DNA of 64,000 nt, taken from NCBI RefSeq assembly GCF_012103215.1, contig NZ_JAAVNE010000001.1:62001-126000 (forward strand), in the 5' to 3' direction. Below the pieces are notes generated by a model, which searched no databases, was not told where the DNA came from, and saw only the letters and a program-made list of their open reading frames with translations. Numbering within the stretch: position 1 is the stretch's first letter; every line of letters starts with the position of its first letter. The position numbers and the translations under genes were made by a program. Source of the stretch: Falsiroseomonas selenitidurans (GTDB taxonomy: Bacteria > Pseudomonadota > Alphaproteobacteria > Acetobacterales > Acetobacteraceae). Positions 52,511 to 63,739 of the stretch are shown in pieces.

Positions 52511-53830
52511 CTACCCCACCGCCTCCCGCACCAGCGCCCCGCGGATCTCGCAGAAATCAGCGAAGGCTTCCACGAAGCCGGTGCATTCGGCCTCCCCCAC
52601 CATCAATGACAGCGCCACCATGCCGCGCCGCGCGATGTAGTAGCCGCGATCCAGCAGGTCGAGGAACAGCAACTCCTTCAACGCCTGGTTGCCCGCGGCG
52701 GCCTCCGCGGCGTCACGCGGGGCCTGCGCCATGAAGTGGAAGGCCATCATGCTGCCGCGGCCGGTGACGCAGATCGGCAGGTCGCCGGCCGCTGCCTGCA
52801 ACGCCGCGCGCAGCGCCTCGCCGCGCGCGTTGTGGGCATGCGCGACCGCCGGCGTGTAGATCTCGCCCAGCGCGGCAAGGCCTGCCGACATGGTCAGGGT
52901 GTTGTTGTTGAAGGTGCCGGCATGCGCCACCGCATCCGGCCGGCCGGGGTCGAACATCGCCATGAGGTCGGCACGGCCGCCGAAGGCGCCGAAGGACATG
53001 CCGCCGCCGACATATTTCCCCAGCGTCGTCAGGTCCGGCATCACGCCGGTGGCTTCCTGCAGGCCGCCGGGGGCGAGGCGGCTGGTCATCACCTCGTCGA
53101 AGATCAGGATCGCGCCGGTCTCCTCCGCCAGGGCGCGCAGCCCTTCCAGGAAGCCCTGGCCGGCCGGGATGCAGCCGCCGCTGCCCAGCATCGGCTCCAG
53201 GATGATGGCCGCCAGGTCGCCGGCATGGGCGCGCGCCAGGGCCTGCGCCGCTGCCAGGTCGTTATAGGGCGCCAGCAGCACCGGGTGCGGCACGTTCAGC
53301 GGGTTGGCGCCGGGGCCGCCCAGGCCGAAGGTCATCAGCCCGCCATGGTAGCCGCCCTGGAAGCCCAGGATGGTGCGGCGCCGGGTTGCGATGGTGGCGC
53401 AGCCGAGTGCCAGCAGATTGGCCTCGGTGCCGGAATTGGTGAAGCGCAGCTGTTGCAGGGCGGGAAAGCGGTCCCGCACCATCCGCGCGAAGCGCGCCTC
53501 GAAGGGGTTGTGCGCCGTCAGGTTCACCCCGGTGTCCAGCGCCCGCAGCACGGCGGCGCGGATCGCCGGGTGCGAGTGGCCGAACAGGCCGGCGGTGTAT
53601 TCGCCGATCATGCTGACATAGCTGTGCCCGTCCAGGTCGCGCAGCCGGCAGCCCTCCCCGCCCTCCGCGGTGAAGGGAAAGGGGCCGTGATAGAGCACGC
53701 TGCGGGTATTGCCGCCGGGCATCACCTCCGCCGCCTGCGCGTGGCGCGCGGCGCTGGCGGGGCGGCGGGTGGCGTAGCCTTCCCGCGCCTCGACCAGCGC
53801 ATCCTCGAGCAGGGCGTTGCGGCCGGACAT
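52511..53830 (-). CDS. Class III PLP-dependent aminotransferase (glutamate-1-semialdehyde aminomutase-like)
   Basis: 439 aa from ATG 53830, with AAGGAGA about 7 nt upstream; the ORF extends 18 codons further without support. Fold type I aminotransferase; PLP lysine Lys272 in TLGKYVGGG, preceded by the LIFDEVMTSRL Asp motif near 242, and by NSGTEANLLAL near 132-142 for phosphate binding. PGGNTRSVLYHGPFPF near 38-53 is typical of HemL-like paralogues. HemL proper usually has about 425 residues; relatives with this extra length include various amino-ketone and beta-amino acid enzymes. Downstream of the cupin gene on the same strand, 69 bp apart, and near a LysR regulator. Substrate not inferred. 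Confidence 0.88.
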   Translation of the reverse strand: MSGRNALLEDALVEAREGYATRRPASAARHAQAAEVMPGGNTRSVLYHGPFPFTAEGGEGCRLRDLDGHSYVSMIGEYTAGLFGHSHPAIRAAVLRALDTGVNLTAHNPFEARFARMVRDRFPALQQLRFTNSGTEANLLALGCATIATRRRTILGFQGGYHGGLMTFGLGGPGANPLNVPHPVLLAPYNDLAAAQALARAHAGDLAAIILEPMLGSGGCIPAGQGFLEGLRALAEETGAILIFDEVMTSRLAPGGLQEATGVMPDLTTLGKYVGGGMSFGAFGGRADLMAMFDPGRPDAVAHAGTFNNNTLTMSAGLAALGEIYTPAVAHAHNARGEALRAALQAAAGDLPICVTGRGSMMAFHFMAQAPRDAAEAAAGNQALKELLFLDLLDRGYYIARRGMVALSLMVGEAECTGFVEAFADFCEIRGALVREAVG

Positions 53831-53899
53831 GGGCGGTCTCCTTGCTTGGCCGCCCAGGCTAGGCGGCCAGCGCCGCCGGCTCAATCCGGCGCCGCAGGC

Positions 53900-54229
53900 T
53901 CAGTCAACGATGAACAGCTTCGCCCCGCCCGTGGTGTGGCTGCGATGCGGCTCGGCATTCTCCGCCACCTGGTAGGAACAGCCGGCGCGCATGGTGAAGA
54001 CGCGGCCATCGGCCAGCTCCGTCACCAGCTCGCCCTCCAGCACCAGCAGGACATGGCCGCGGGAGCACCAGTGGTCGGCCATGTAGCCGGGCGAATACAC
54101 CACCATGCGGACGCGGATGTTGCCCACTTCCAAGGTGCGCCACAGTGCGAAGCCGGTCTCCCCCGCATGGCGGGTTTCCGGCCAGCCGGACCAATCCGCC
54201 ACCTGGAAGGGCACGCCCTCGATGATCAT
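53900..54229 (-). CDS. DHCW motif cupin fold protein
   Basis: 109 aa, with GGGGCG upstream. A single cupin barrel. The family's cupin motif is seen as ADHWCSRGHVLLVLEGEL near 51-68; its His and Cys are the usual metal ligand positions. Another conserved stretch is NAEPHRSHTTGGAKLFIVD at the end. Function unknown, probably metal-dependent. It forms a small unit with the class III aminotransferase downstream and diverges from a LysR gene, which is a common arrangement for a regulator and its target. Confidence 0.87.
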   Translation of the reverse strand: MIIEGVPFQVADWSGWPETRHAGETGFALWRTLEVGNIRVRMVVYSPGYMADHWCSRGHVLLVLEGELVTELADGRVFTMRAGCSYQVAENAEPHRSHTTGGAKLFIVD

Positions 54230-54343
54230 GATTCGCCCCGCCTCCTGAACACCAGATGGATACCAGACGGTTGACGGCGATGCCAGTCAGGGAAACTCTA
54301 GGCAGAGACGATGCCAACGAAGCATCGGAACCGGAGTGCTCCC
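54230..54343. promoter_or_regulatory. Divergent region between cupin and LysR genes
   Basis: 114 bp. ACCAGATGGATACCAGACGG contains a near-repeat ACCAGA spaced by 5 bases, a possible LysR recognition site. TTGACG (54271-54276) is a possible -35 for LysR, and GGAG (54333 area) selects ATG 54344. Sites not confirmed. Confidence 0.35.
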
Positions 54344-55240
54344 ATGCTGCCACCTGGCCTGCGCTGCTTCCTCGCCGTCGCCCAGGCCGGCTCGATGCGG
54401 GAGGCCGCGCAGCGCCTGCGCCTGGCCCAATCCGCCATCAGCCGCCGCATCCAGCAGCTGGAGGAGGATCTCGGCGTGCAGCTGCTGGAACGCGGCGCGC
54501 GCGGCGTCGGGCTGACGCCAGCGGGCGAGATCCTGCTGCACCATGGGCGGGAAGCGACGCAGCTGACGGAACGGCTGCGCGCCGACCTCGATGCGCTGCG
54601 CGGCGTGCGCCGCGGCCATGTGGTGCTGCGGCTGGTGGAAAGCTTCGCCGCCAGCGGCCTGGCCGGCGCCCTGGCGGCCTTCCGCAGCGCCTATCCGGCG
54701 GTGACCCTGGATGTGGCGGTGGTGGGGTCGGAGGCGATCCTGGCCGCGCTGCACGACCGCACCTGCCACCTCGGCATCGCCTTCAACCCCGGCGCGGATC
54801 CGGAGGTGGAGGTGCTGGCCTCGGCGCCGGAACCACTGGCGGTGATGCTGGCGCCGGGCCACCGGCTGGCCGATGCCGCCAGCCTGACGCTGGCCGATCT
54901 GGCCGGCCTGCCGCTGGTGGCGCCGTCGCATCTCGGCAGTTCGCGGGCGCTGTTCGACACCGCCTGCCGCGCCGCCCGGGCGCCGATCCGCCCGGTGCTG
55001 GAGACCAATTCCGCGCATGTCGCCGCCGCCTTCGTGGCCGATGGCAAGGGTGTTGCGGTGATGGTGCCGCGGGTGCTGGCGCTGCACCTGGCGCTGGGCA
55101 AGGTGCGCGCGGTGCCGCTGGCGGACCCGCTGCTGAATGGCGGCCGTGTCGCCCTGCTGGCGCGGCGCGGGCGGCGCCTGCCTGCGGCGGCGGAGGCGCT
55201 TTCGGCCAGCCTGGCGCGGGCGCTGGAACAGGCGGGCTGA
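54344..55240 (+). CDS. LysR family transcriptional regulator
   Basis: 298 aa from ATG 54344 (GGAG about 8 nt upstream; ATG 54311 is a weaker alternative). Winged helix-turn-helix at residues 1-60: LRCFLAVAQAGSMREAAQRL then AQSAISRRIQQLEEDLGVQL. Effector-binding domain (about 85-295) with VVLRLVESFAASGLAGALAA near 87 and LADLAGLPLVAPSHL near 184. Diverges from the cupin-aminotransferase unit, which it may regulate; converges with glpD over 22 bp. Effector unknown. Confidence 0.92.
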   Translation: MLPPGLRCFLAVAQAGSMREAAQRLRLAQSAISRRIQQLEEDLGVQLLERGARGVGLTPAGEILLHHGREATQLTERLRADLDALRGVRRGHVVLRLVESFAASGLAGALAAFRSAYPAVTLDVAVVGSEAILAALHDRTCHLGIAFNPGADPEVEVLASAPEPLAVMLAPGHRLADAASLTLADLAGLPLVAPSHLGSSRALFDTACRAARAPIRPVLETNSAHVAAAFVADGKGVAVMVPRVLALHLALGKVRAVPLADPLLNGGRVALLARRGRRLPAAAEALSASLARALEQAG

Positions 55241-55262
55241 GCGGGCGCCGCGCCGTAGCGGA

Positions 55263-56744
55263 TCAGCCGGCGCCCATCGCCGCGGCGAAAGCCTCCCGCT
55301 CCGCCGCCGTCATGTGCAGGCCGAGGCGGGAGCGGCGCCACAGGATGTCGTCGGCCGTCATCGCCCATTCCTCCCGCACCAGCCAATCCACCTCGCGCTG
55401 CGTCAGCCCGGCGCCATGGTCGCGGCCAAGATCGGCAAGGCTGGCGGCATCGCCGAGCAGCGCCGGCAGGTCGCTGCCATAGGCGCGCACCAGCCGGGCG
55501 CAAAGCGGCGCCGGCATCCAGGGGAAGCGGGCCTGCATCGCGGCCTCGAAGCCCGGCAGGTCCAGCCCGCCGAAGGCACCGCCGGGCAGCGCCGCGCTGG
55601 CGGTCCAGGCCGGCGCGCTGCGCCCCAGCGTGCCGGCGATCCGGTCCACCGCTTCCTCCGCCAGCCGGCGATAGGTGGTGATCTTGCCGCCATAGATGCT
55701 GAGCAGCGGCGCGCCCGCCGCGTCCAGCTTCAGCACATAGTCCCGCGTGATGGCGGAGGGATCGTCCGATCCGTCGTCATACAGCGGCCGCACGCCAGCA
55801 TAGGACCAGACGATGCCGGCCGGCGTCACGGCGCGGCGGAACTGCCGGCTGACGGCGGCGCAGAGGTATTCGGCCTCCGCCGGCGTGCAATGCGCCGTGG
55901 CGGCATCGCCCTCATGCGGCACATCCGTGGTGCCGACCAGGGAGAAGCGCCCCTGGTAGGGGATGACGAAGACCACCCGGCGGTCGTCATGCTGCAGGAT
56001 ATAGGCCTGGTCGCCCGCATACAGCGCGGGCAGCACGATGTGGCTGCCGCGGATCAGCCGGACGCTGCCGGCCCGCCGGGCATGGGTCGCGTCCTGCGCC
56101 GCCATCACCCAGGGTCCGGCGGCATTGGCCAGCGCCCGGCAGCGCAGCGTCTCCTCGGAGCCATCCGCGCCACGCAGCCGCACCGTCCAGCCCTCGCCGT
56201 CCCGCGCCGCCCCCACGAAGGCGGTGCGGGTGCGGATGGCCGCGCCGCGTCGCGCCGCATCGCGCGCGTTCAGCACCACCAGCCGCGAATCCTCCACCCA
56301 GCAGTCGGAATAGGCGAAGCCGGCGGTCAGGGCCGGTGCCAGCGGCGCGCCATAGGGGTGCTGCCGGAAATCCAGCCCCTCCGCCGCCTTCAGGCTGACC
56401 CGCCGGGCCAGGTGGTCATAGAGGAATAGCCCGGCGCGGATCATCCAGCGCGGCCGCATCGCCGGCCGGTGCGGCAGCACGAAGCGCATCGGCCACACGA
56501 TATGCGGCGCGATGCGCAGCAGCACCTCGCGCTCCGCCAGCGCTTCCCGCACCAGGCGGAATGCGTAGTGCTCCAGGTAGCGCAGCCCGCCATGCACCAG
56601 CTTGGAGGAGTTGGAGGAGGTGCCGCCCGCCAGGTCGCCGCGCTCCACCAGGCAGACGGACAGGCCGCGCCCGGCCGCATCGCGGGCGATGCCGACGCCA
56701 TTGATGCCGCCGCCGATGACGAGAAGGTCGCAATCCGCCGTCAT
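55263..56744 (-). CDS. glpD: Glycerol-3-phosphate dehydrogenase, aerobic
   Basis: 493 aa from ATG 56744, with TTGAG upstream; the frame open for another 116 codons is noise. FAD flavoprotein at the inner membrane that oxidises glycerol-3-phosphate to dihydroxyacetone phosphate and feeds electrons to quinone. The FAD site is LLVIGGGINGVGIARDAAGR near 7-26, followed by SSNSSKLVHGGLRYLEHYAF near 45-64, the family signature. Further marks: AAGPWV near 200, RLIRGSHIVLP near 217, GTTDVPHEGDA near 260, and IYGGKITTYRRLAEEAVDR near 350. Full length. Lies downstream of a two-component pair (127-bp gap) on the same strand. Confidence 0.95.
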   Translation of the reverse strand: MTADCDLLVIGGGINGVGIARDAAGRGLSVCLVERGDLAGGTSSNSSKLVHGGLRYLEHYAFRLVREALAEREVLLRIAPHIVWPMRFVLPHRPAMRPRWMIRAGLFLYDHLARRVSLKAAEGLDFRQHPYGAPLAPALTAGFAYSDCWVEDSRLVVLNARDAARRGAAIRTRTAFVGAARDGEGWTVRLRGADGSEETLRCRALANAAGPWVMAAQDATHARRAGSVRLIRGSHIVLPALYAGDQAYILQHDDRRVVFVIPYQGRFSLVGTTDVPHEGDAATAHCTPAEAEYLCAAVSRQFRRAVTPAGIVWSYAGVRPLYDDGSDDPSAITRDYVLKLDAAGAPLLSIYGGKITTYRRLAEEAVDRIAGTLGRSAPAWTASAALPGGAFGGLDLPGFEAAMQARFPWMPAPLCARLVRAYGSDLPALLGDAASLADLGRDHGAGLTQREVDWLVREEWAMTADDILWRRSRLGLHMTAAEREAFAAAMGAG

Positions 56745-56871
56745 CTCAACCGCACCGCCCATCCCCGACCCGCCCCGGGCCGCCGCCGTCCGGATCCCCC
56801 CGCTGGGGGATCGCCCGTGCCGGACGACCCGCCAGCGCCGGCGCAACCCCGCGCCCGCGCGGCCGGGTGTG

Positions 56872-58236
56872 CTACGCGGCGCTGCCGGCGTCCAGTTCCG
56901 GCAGCAGCAGCTCCGCCCGGAAGCCGCGCGGCTGGCGGTTGGCCAGGCGCAGCTGGCCGCCATGCGCCCGCGCCACGCCGGCGACGATGGCGAGGCCCAG
57001 CCCGTTGCCCTGCGCGCCCCGGCCGGCGGCGCCGCGCTGGAAGGGCCGCGTGGCCAGCGGCAGCTCCGCCTCCGCCATGCCGGGGCCGTCATCCTCCACC
57101 GCCAGGCTGATCTGGCCGGGCCGGACCGACAGCAGCAGCCGGGCGCCGCCGGCGTGCTTCACTGCATTGTCCACCAGATTGGCCAGGGCGCGTTCCAGCC
57201 CGCGGGGCTGGCCGAGCACCGCGCAGTGGGGCGGGCCCTCGAAGCGGACATCCAGCCCGGCATCGGCGAAGCCGTCGCAGACCGTCTCGGCCAGCACGGC
57301 CAGGTCCAGCCGTTCCGCCGCCTCCGGCCGCAATTCCGTCTCCAGCAGGCCGAGGGCCGATTCGACCAGCAATTCCATGGCCCGCACATCCAGCATCAGC
57401 CGGGCCCGCAGCGCATCCGGCGGCATCGCATCCACCCGCAGATGCAGCCGCGTCAGCGGCGTGCGCAGATCGTGGCTGATGCCGGCCAGCAGGCGCCGGC
57501 GCTCCTCCAGGTCGCGCCGCAACCGCTCCAGCAGCCGGTTGATCGCCGCCGCCACCTGCCGCACCTCCGTGGTCCCGGTCTCCGGCAGCACTGGCGCGTC
57601 CGCCCGCCCCTCCAGCCCGACGCTCTCGGCCATCCGCGCCAGGCGGGTCAGCGGGCCGGTGACGCGCCGCGCCGCCCAGAGCGGCACCAGCACCAGCGGC
57701 AGCCCGACCAGCAGCAGGAAGGAGGTGGAGGGCAGCAGCGGGCTGGGCCTGGCTTCCGCCAGCCGGGCGCCGGAGATGCCGAAGCGCAGCAGGCTGCCAT
57801 CCGCCAGTTCCAGCCAGAGCTGCAGCGGCGGCGGCTCCGCGCTGCCGCCCCAGGGCCGGCCTGGCGGCTCCGCGGCGAAGCCGGCGCGCCGCACCAGGCC
57901 CTCGCGCAGCAGGGCGCGTTCCAGCCCCTGCCCGATCGGCGAATGCGGCGGATCCCCCGCCGGGGCTTCGGCCAGGGGCAGCAGGTCGAAACCCTGCCGG
58001 GCGGCGGCGCGGCGCAGCGCCGGGCGGTCCTCCGGCGCCGCGCCGAGCAGGCCGCGCAGGGTGACGACCACCTCCGATTCCAGCTGCCGCACCGGGCCCG
58101 GCAGCAGCCCGGCCGGATCCAGCCAGCGCCAGGCGCCCAGCAGCAGCAGGTTGGACAGCAGCGCCACGGCACCGACCACCAGCGCCACCTGGCGCGCGGT
58201 GCTGCGCGGCGCCAGGCGCGCCAGGGCGGCGCGCAT
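56872..58236 (-). CDS. Sensor histidine kinase, EnvZ-like
   Basis: 454 aa from ATG 58236, one base after the response regulator stop; the frame upstream of this ATG overlaps the regulator gene. First membrane helix near residues 17-37 (ALVVGAVALLSNLLLLGAW), periplasmic region to about 180, second helix near 183-205, HAMP linker, then dimerisation domain with His255 in GISHDLRTPLTRLHLRVDAM; the HDLRTPL box is the EnvZ type. ATP-binding domain: NLVDNAVKH near 358, VEDDGPGM near 390, GNGLGLAIV near 418. The periplasmic part is about 145 residues. Partner of the adjacent OmpR-type regulator. Confidence 0.92.
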   Translation of the reverse strand: MRAALARLAPRSTARQVALVVGAVALLSNLLLLGAWRWLDPAGLLPGPVRQLESEVVVTLRGLLGAAPEDRPALRRAAARQGFDLLPLAEAPAGDPPHSPIGQGLERALLREGLVRRAGFAAEPPGRPWGGSAEPPPLQLWLELADGSLLRFGISGARLAEARPSPLLPSTSFLLLVGLPLVLVPLWAARRVTGPLTRLARMAESVGLEGRADAPVLPETGTTEVRQVAAAINRLLERLRRDLEERRRLLAGISHDLRTPLTRLHLRVDAMPPDALRARLMLDVRAMELLVESALGLLETELRPEAAERLDLAVLAETVCDGFADAGLDVRFEGPPHCAVLGQPRGLERALANLVDNAVKHAGGARLLLSVRPGQISLAVEDDGPGMAEAELPLATRPFQRGAAGRGAQGNGLGLAIVAGVARAHGGQLRLANRQPRGFRAELLLPELDAGSAA

Positions 58237-58237
58237 G

Positions 58238-59032
58238 TCAGCCTTCCGCCAGGGCGGTGACTTCGGGCGTGAAGACGTAGCCGCCATGCCGGACGGTGCG
58301 GATCAGCGTCGGGTCGCGCGGGTCGGGCTCGATCTTGCGGCGCAGGCGGCTGACCAGGATGTCCATGCTGCGGTCCGCCGGCCCGGCATTGCGGCCATAG
58401 AGCTGGGTCAGCAGATGGTCGCGGGAGAGGATGCGCTGCGCCTGGCGGGCGAAGATGCCCAGCAGGCCGAACTCGCCGCTGGTCAGCGGCACGCGGGTGC
58501 CGTCCGGCATGTGCAGCGCGTGCCGCCGCAGGTCCAGGCGCCAGCCATCGAAGCACAGGATGCAGGGCGCCACGCTGGCGCGGCGCGTGGTCATGTCCGC
58601 CCGGCGCAGCAGGGCGCGGATGCGGGCCAGCAGCTCCGGCGGGCTGAAGGGCTTCACCACATAGTCGTCGGCGCCGATCTCCAGCCCCTTCACCCGGTCC
58701 ACCTCGCTGCCGAGGGCGGAGACCAGCAGGATCGGCAGCTCCGCCGTCTCCGGCGCCAGCCGCAGGCGGCGGCAGATGGCGATGCCGTCCTCCTCCGGCA
58801 GCATCACGTCCAGCAGCAGGACATCGATGCGCTGGCTTCGCAGCAGGCGGTCCAGCTGCCGGGCGTTGCCGGCGCAGGAGACGGTCAGGTTGCGGCTCTG
58901 CAGGAAGCCGGCGACCAGGGCGGCGATCTCCCGGTCGTCCTCGACGATCGCGACATGCGGATGGCGGGCCGACGGGCCCGGGGCCTCCGGCGAGCAGGGG
59001 TCGAAGGCGGGGTCGGCGGACAGCTCGTTCAT
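58238..59032 (-). CDS. OmpR family response regulator
   Basis: 264 aa. Receiver domain (about 25-145) with phospho-acceptor Asp75 in VLLLDVMLPE, acidic pocket EDDREIA near 31, and GADDYVVKPF near 122. Winged-helix DNA-binding domain (about 160-260) with LTSGEFGLLGIFARQAQRIL, NAGPADRSMDILVSRLRRKI and a closing VRHGGYVF. It overlaps nothing; the kinase ATG follows its stop by one base. The start sits 151 bp from the trehalose synthase gene, in a gap filled mostly by a tandem repeat. The pair likely controls osmotic or membrane functions. Confidence 0.93.
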   Translation of the reverse strand: MNELSADPAFDPCSPEAPGPSARHPHVAIVEDDREIAALVAGFLQSRNLTVSCAGNARQLDRLLRSQRIDVLLLDVMLPEEDGIAICRRLRLAPETAELPILLVSALGSEVDRVKGLEIGADDYVVKPFSPPELLARIRALLRRADMTTRRASVAPCILCFDGWRLDLRRHALHMPDGTRVPLTSGEFGLLGIFARQAQRILSRDHLLTQLYGRNAGPADRSMDILVSRLRRKIEPDPRDPTLIRTVRHGGYVFTPEVTALAEG

Positions 59033-59105
59033 GCGCCGAGCTTAGGCGCAACTTGCGTTACGCGCGGCTTGCGGCACGTATCGATTGGTTGCAGCGCGCC
59101 GCGCC

Positions 59106-59167
59106 GCGACACGGTCCAGCCGCCGCGCCGCGACACGGTCCGGCCGCCGCGACACGGTCCGGCCGCC
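59106..59167. repeat. Imperfect 24-bp tandem repeat, three copies
   Basis: The core GCGACACGGTCC starts at 59106, 59130 and 59149 and is each time followed by (A/G)GCCGCC. The first interval is 24 bp; the second is 19 because five bases are missing. It fills the gap between the response regulator start and the trehalose synthase stop. Contiguous units without spacers, so not a CRISPR array. Confidence 0.8.
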
Positions 59168-59183
59168 GCGCCGCGGCGGGGCC

Positions 59184-62477
<3,294 letters not shown>

Positions 62478-62733
62478 GCCGTTCCCCTTGGTCAAGCGGC
62501 GGCAACGCGAGGCCCGCCGCATCGTTCCGCCATGCCGGCCCGCCGGCCACCACGGTGGGCCGGGCCGCCGGGGCCGAACTTCCTGGCGGATGTGTCGCCC
62601 CTCGGGCCGGCCACGGCAAGTTTCGGGACCGTGATCAGCCGCCGGCGTCACCGCCAGGGCGGGGCGGGGCGGCGACGAAGCGCCGAAATGTCGTCCAATG
62701 TCTCGCTATTCTGGACGGCGCGGGGCAGCCGCG
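62478..62733. other. Non-coding stretch between treS and a response regulator gene
   Basis: 256 bp, both neighbours leftward. Apart from the treS Shine-Dalgarno, it contains an imperfect GC-rich inverted repeat (CCGGCCACC with GGTGGGCCGG) near 62,540-62,560, possibly a terminator of the response regulator gene. TGTCGTCCAATGTCTCGCTA near 62,690 is less GC-rich. I see no other gene. Confidence 0.4.
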
Positions 62734-63495
62734 TCAGCTGTTCGGGAAGCCGATGAAGACATAGCCGACCTGGCGGATCGTGATGATGCAGCGCTCACCC
62801 AGCTCCGGCGCCAGCTTCTGGCGCAGATGCAGCACGGCATTGTCCACCGCCCGGTCGCCGGGCCGCCAGGCACGGCGGAACACCTGCTGGGTGAGGGCTT
62901 CCCGCGTCTGCACCTCCCCCGGCTGGGCGGCCAGCGCCGCCAGCAGGTCGAACTCCGCGCCGGTCAGCTCCAGCAGGCTGCCATCCGGGCGTACCACCCG
63001 GCGTTCCACCGGCTGCAGGCGCCAGCGATCGCGCCGCGGCGGCGGCAGGGTGGCATGGCCGGGCCGGCGGATTCGGGCGCGCAGGCGGGCCACCAATTCA
63101 CGGCCGGAGACCGGTTTCACCAGGAAATCATCGGCGCCGAGTTCCAGCCCCAGCACCCGATCCGTCTCCTCCCGGTTGCCGGTGACGATCAGGATCGGCG
63201 CATCGGTGCGCGCCCGCAATTCCGGCAGGTGCGGCAGCGTGTCCACCGGACCCAGCCGCTGGTCCAGGATGATGGCGTCCAGCCGCTGCGTCTCCACGAT
63301 CGCCAGCGCCGCGGCGAAGGAATTGGCGACCAGCGTGCGCAGGCCGTAGCGCGCCAGATAGGCGGCCATCTCGTCCGTCAGTTCACGCTCGTCATCCGCC
63401 AGCAGCACCAGCGGGGTCAGCGCCTGGCCCAGGGCCGGCTCCTCGGCCCGCGCCTCGGTCAGGCCCGGGCGCGCGGCGGATGTCCGCATCGTCAT
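62734..63495 (-). CDS. Response regulator with OmpR-type DNA-binding domain
   Basis: 253 aa from ATG 63495, with GGGAGA about 7 nt upstream; the frame upstream is noise. Receiver domain (about 26-140): LLADDERELTDEMAAYLARY near 31-50, phospho-acceptor Asp78 in IILDQRLGP, GADDFLVKP near 126. Winged helix (about 155-250): LTGAEFDLLAALAAQ near 177, RPGDRAVDNAVLHLRQKLAP near 210-229, and IRQVGYVF at the end. No kinase gene adjoins it in the window, and it diverges from another regulator gene at 63740, so it is an orphan here. Confidence 0.9.
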   Translation of the reverse strand: MTMRTSAARPGLTEARAEEPALGQALTPLVLLADDERELTDEMAAYLARYGLRTLVANSFAAALAIVETQRLDAIILDQRLGPVDTLPHLPELRARTDAPILIVTGNREETDRVLGLELGADDFLVKPVSGRELVARLRARIRRPGHATLPPPRRDRWRLQPVERRVVRPDGSLLELTGAEFDLLAALAAQPGEVQTREALTQQVFRRAWRPGDRAVDNAVLHLRQKLAPELGERCIITIRQVGYVFIGFPNS

Positions 63496-63739
63496 GCTTT
63501 GTCTCCCGGGAAGCGCGGCGTTTCCGCAAATGGAGACACGCGCCGACGCAGACATCTACCCGAGGACGCGGCGCGACGTCGAGCGGCAGTCTCAGCAAAA
63601 GCGAGATTTGTTACCACCAAACGCGACAACACGACGACGGGTTAACGTTTCATTCATTGGTCCGCCAACACGGGGCGGTCCGATCCTTCGGCTTCCGCCC
63701 AACGCCTCGAACCGAGACCTGTAGGACGGAGCCGCCCCC
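63496..63739. promoter_or_regulatory. Divergent region between two response-regulator genes
   Basis: 244 bp, less GC-rich than the neighbourhood from about 63,590 to 63,660 (AAAAGCGAGATTTG, then TTAACGTTTCATTCATTGG). That stretch probably holds the promoters of both genes. The TTAAC near 63642 is half of a CtrA-type box with a poor second half; not enough to claim a site. GGACGGAG precedes the rightward ATG. Confidence 0.4.

Noticed and set aside
56745..57092. Fusion of 116 extra residues to the N-terminus of GlpD
   Set aside because: The FAD-binding motif belongs at residue 7-10 of a normal GlpD; the extension overlaps the kinase gene and has no family match.
59106..59167. CRISPR or mobile-element terminal repeats
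   Set aside because: Three contiguous imperfect copies without spacers, transposase or target-site duplication.
63640..63660. CtrA-binding box upstream of the response regulators
   Set aside because: Only one half matches (TTAAC); the second half is TTCAT, so there is not enough support to claim it.
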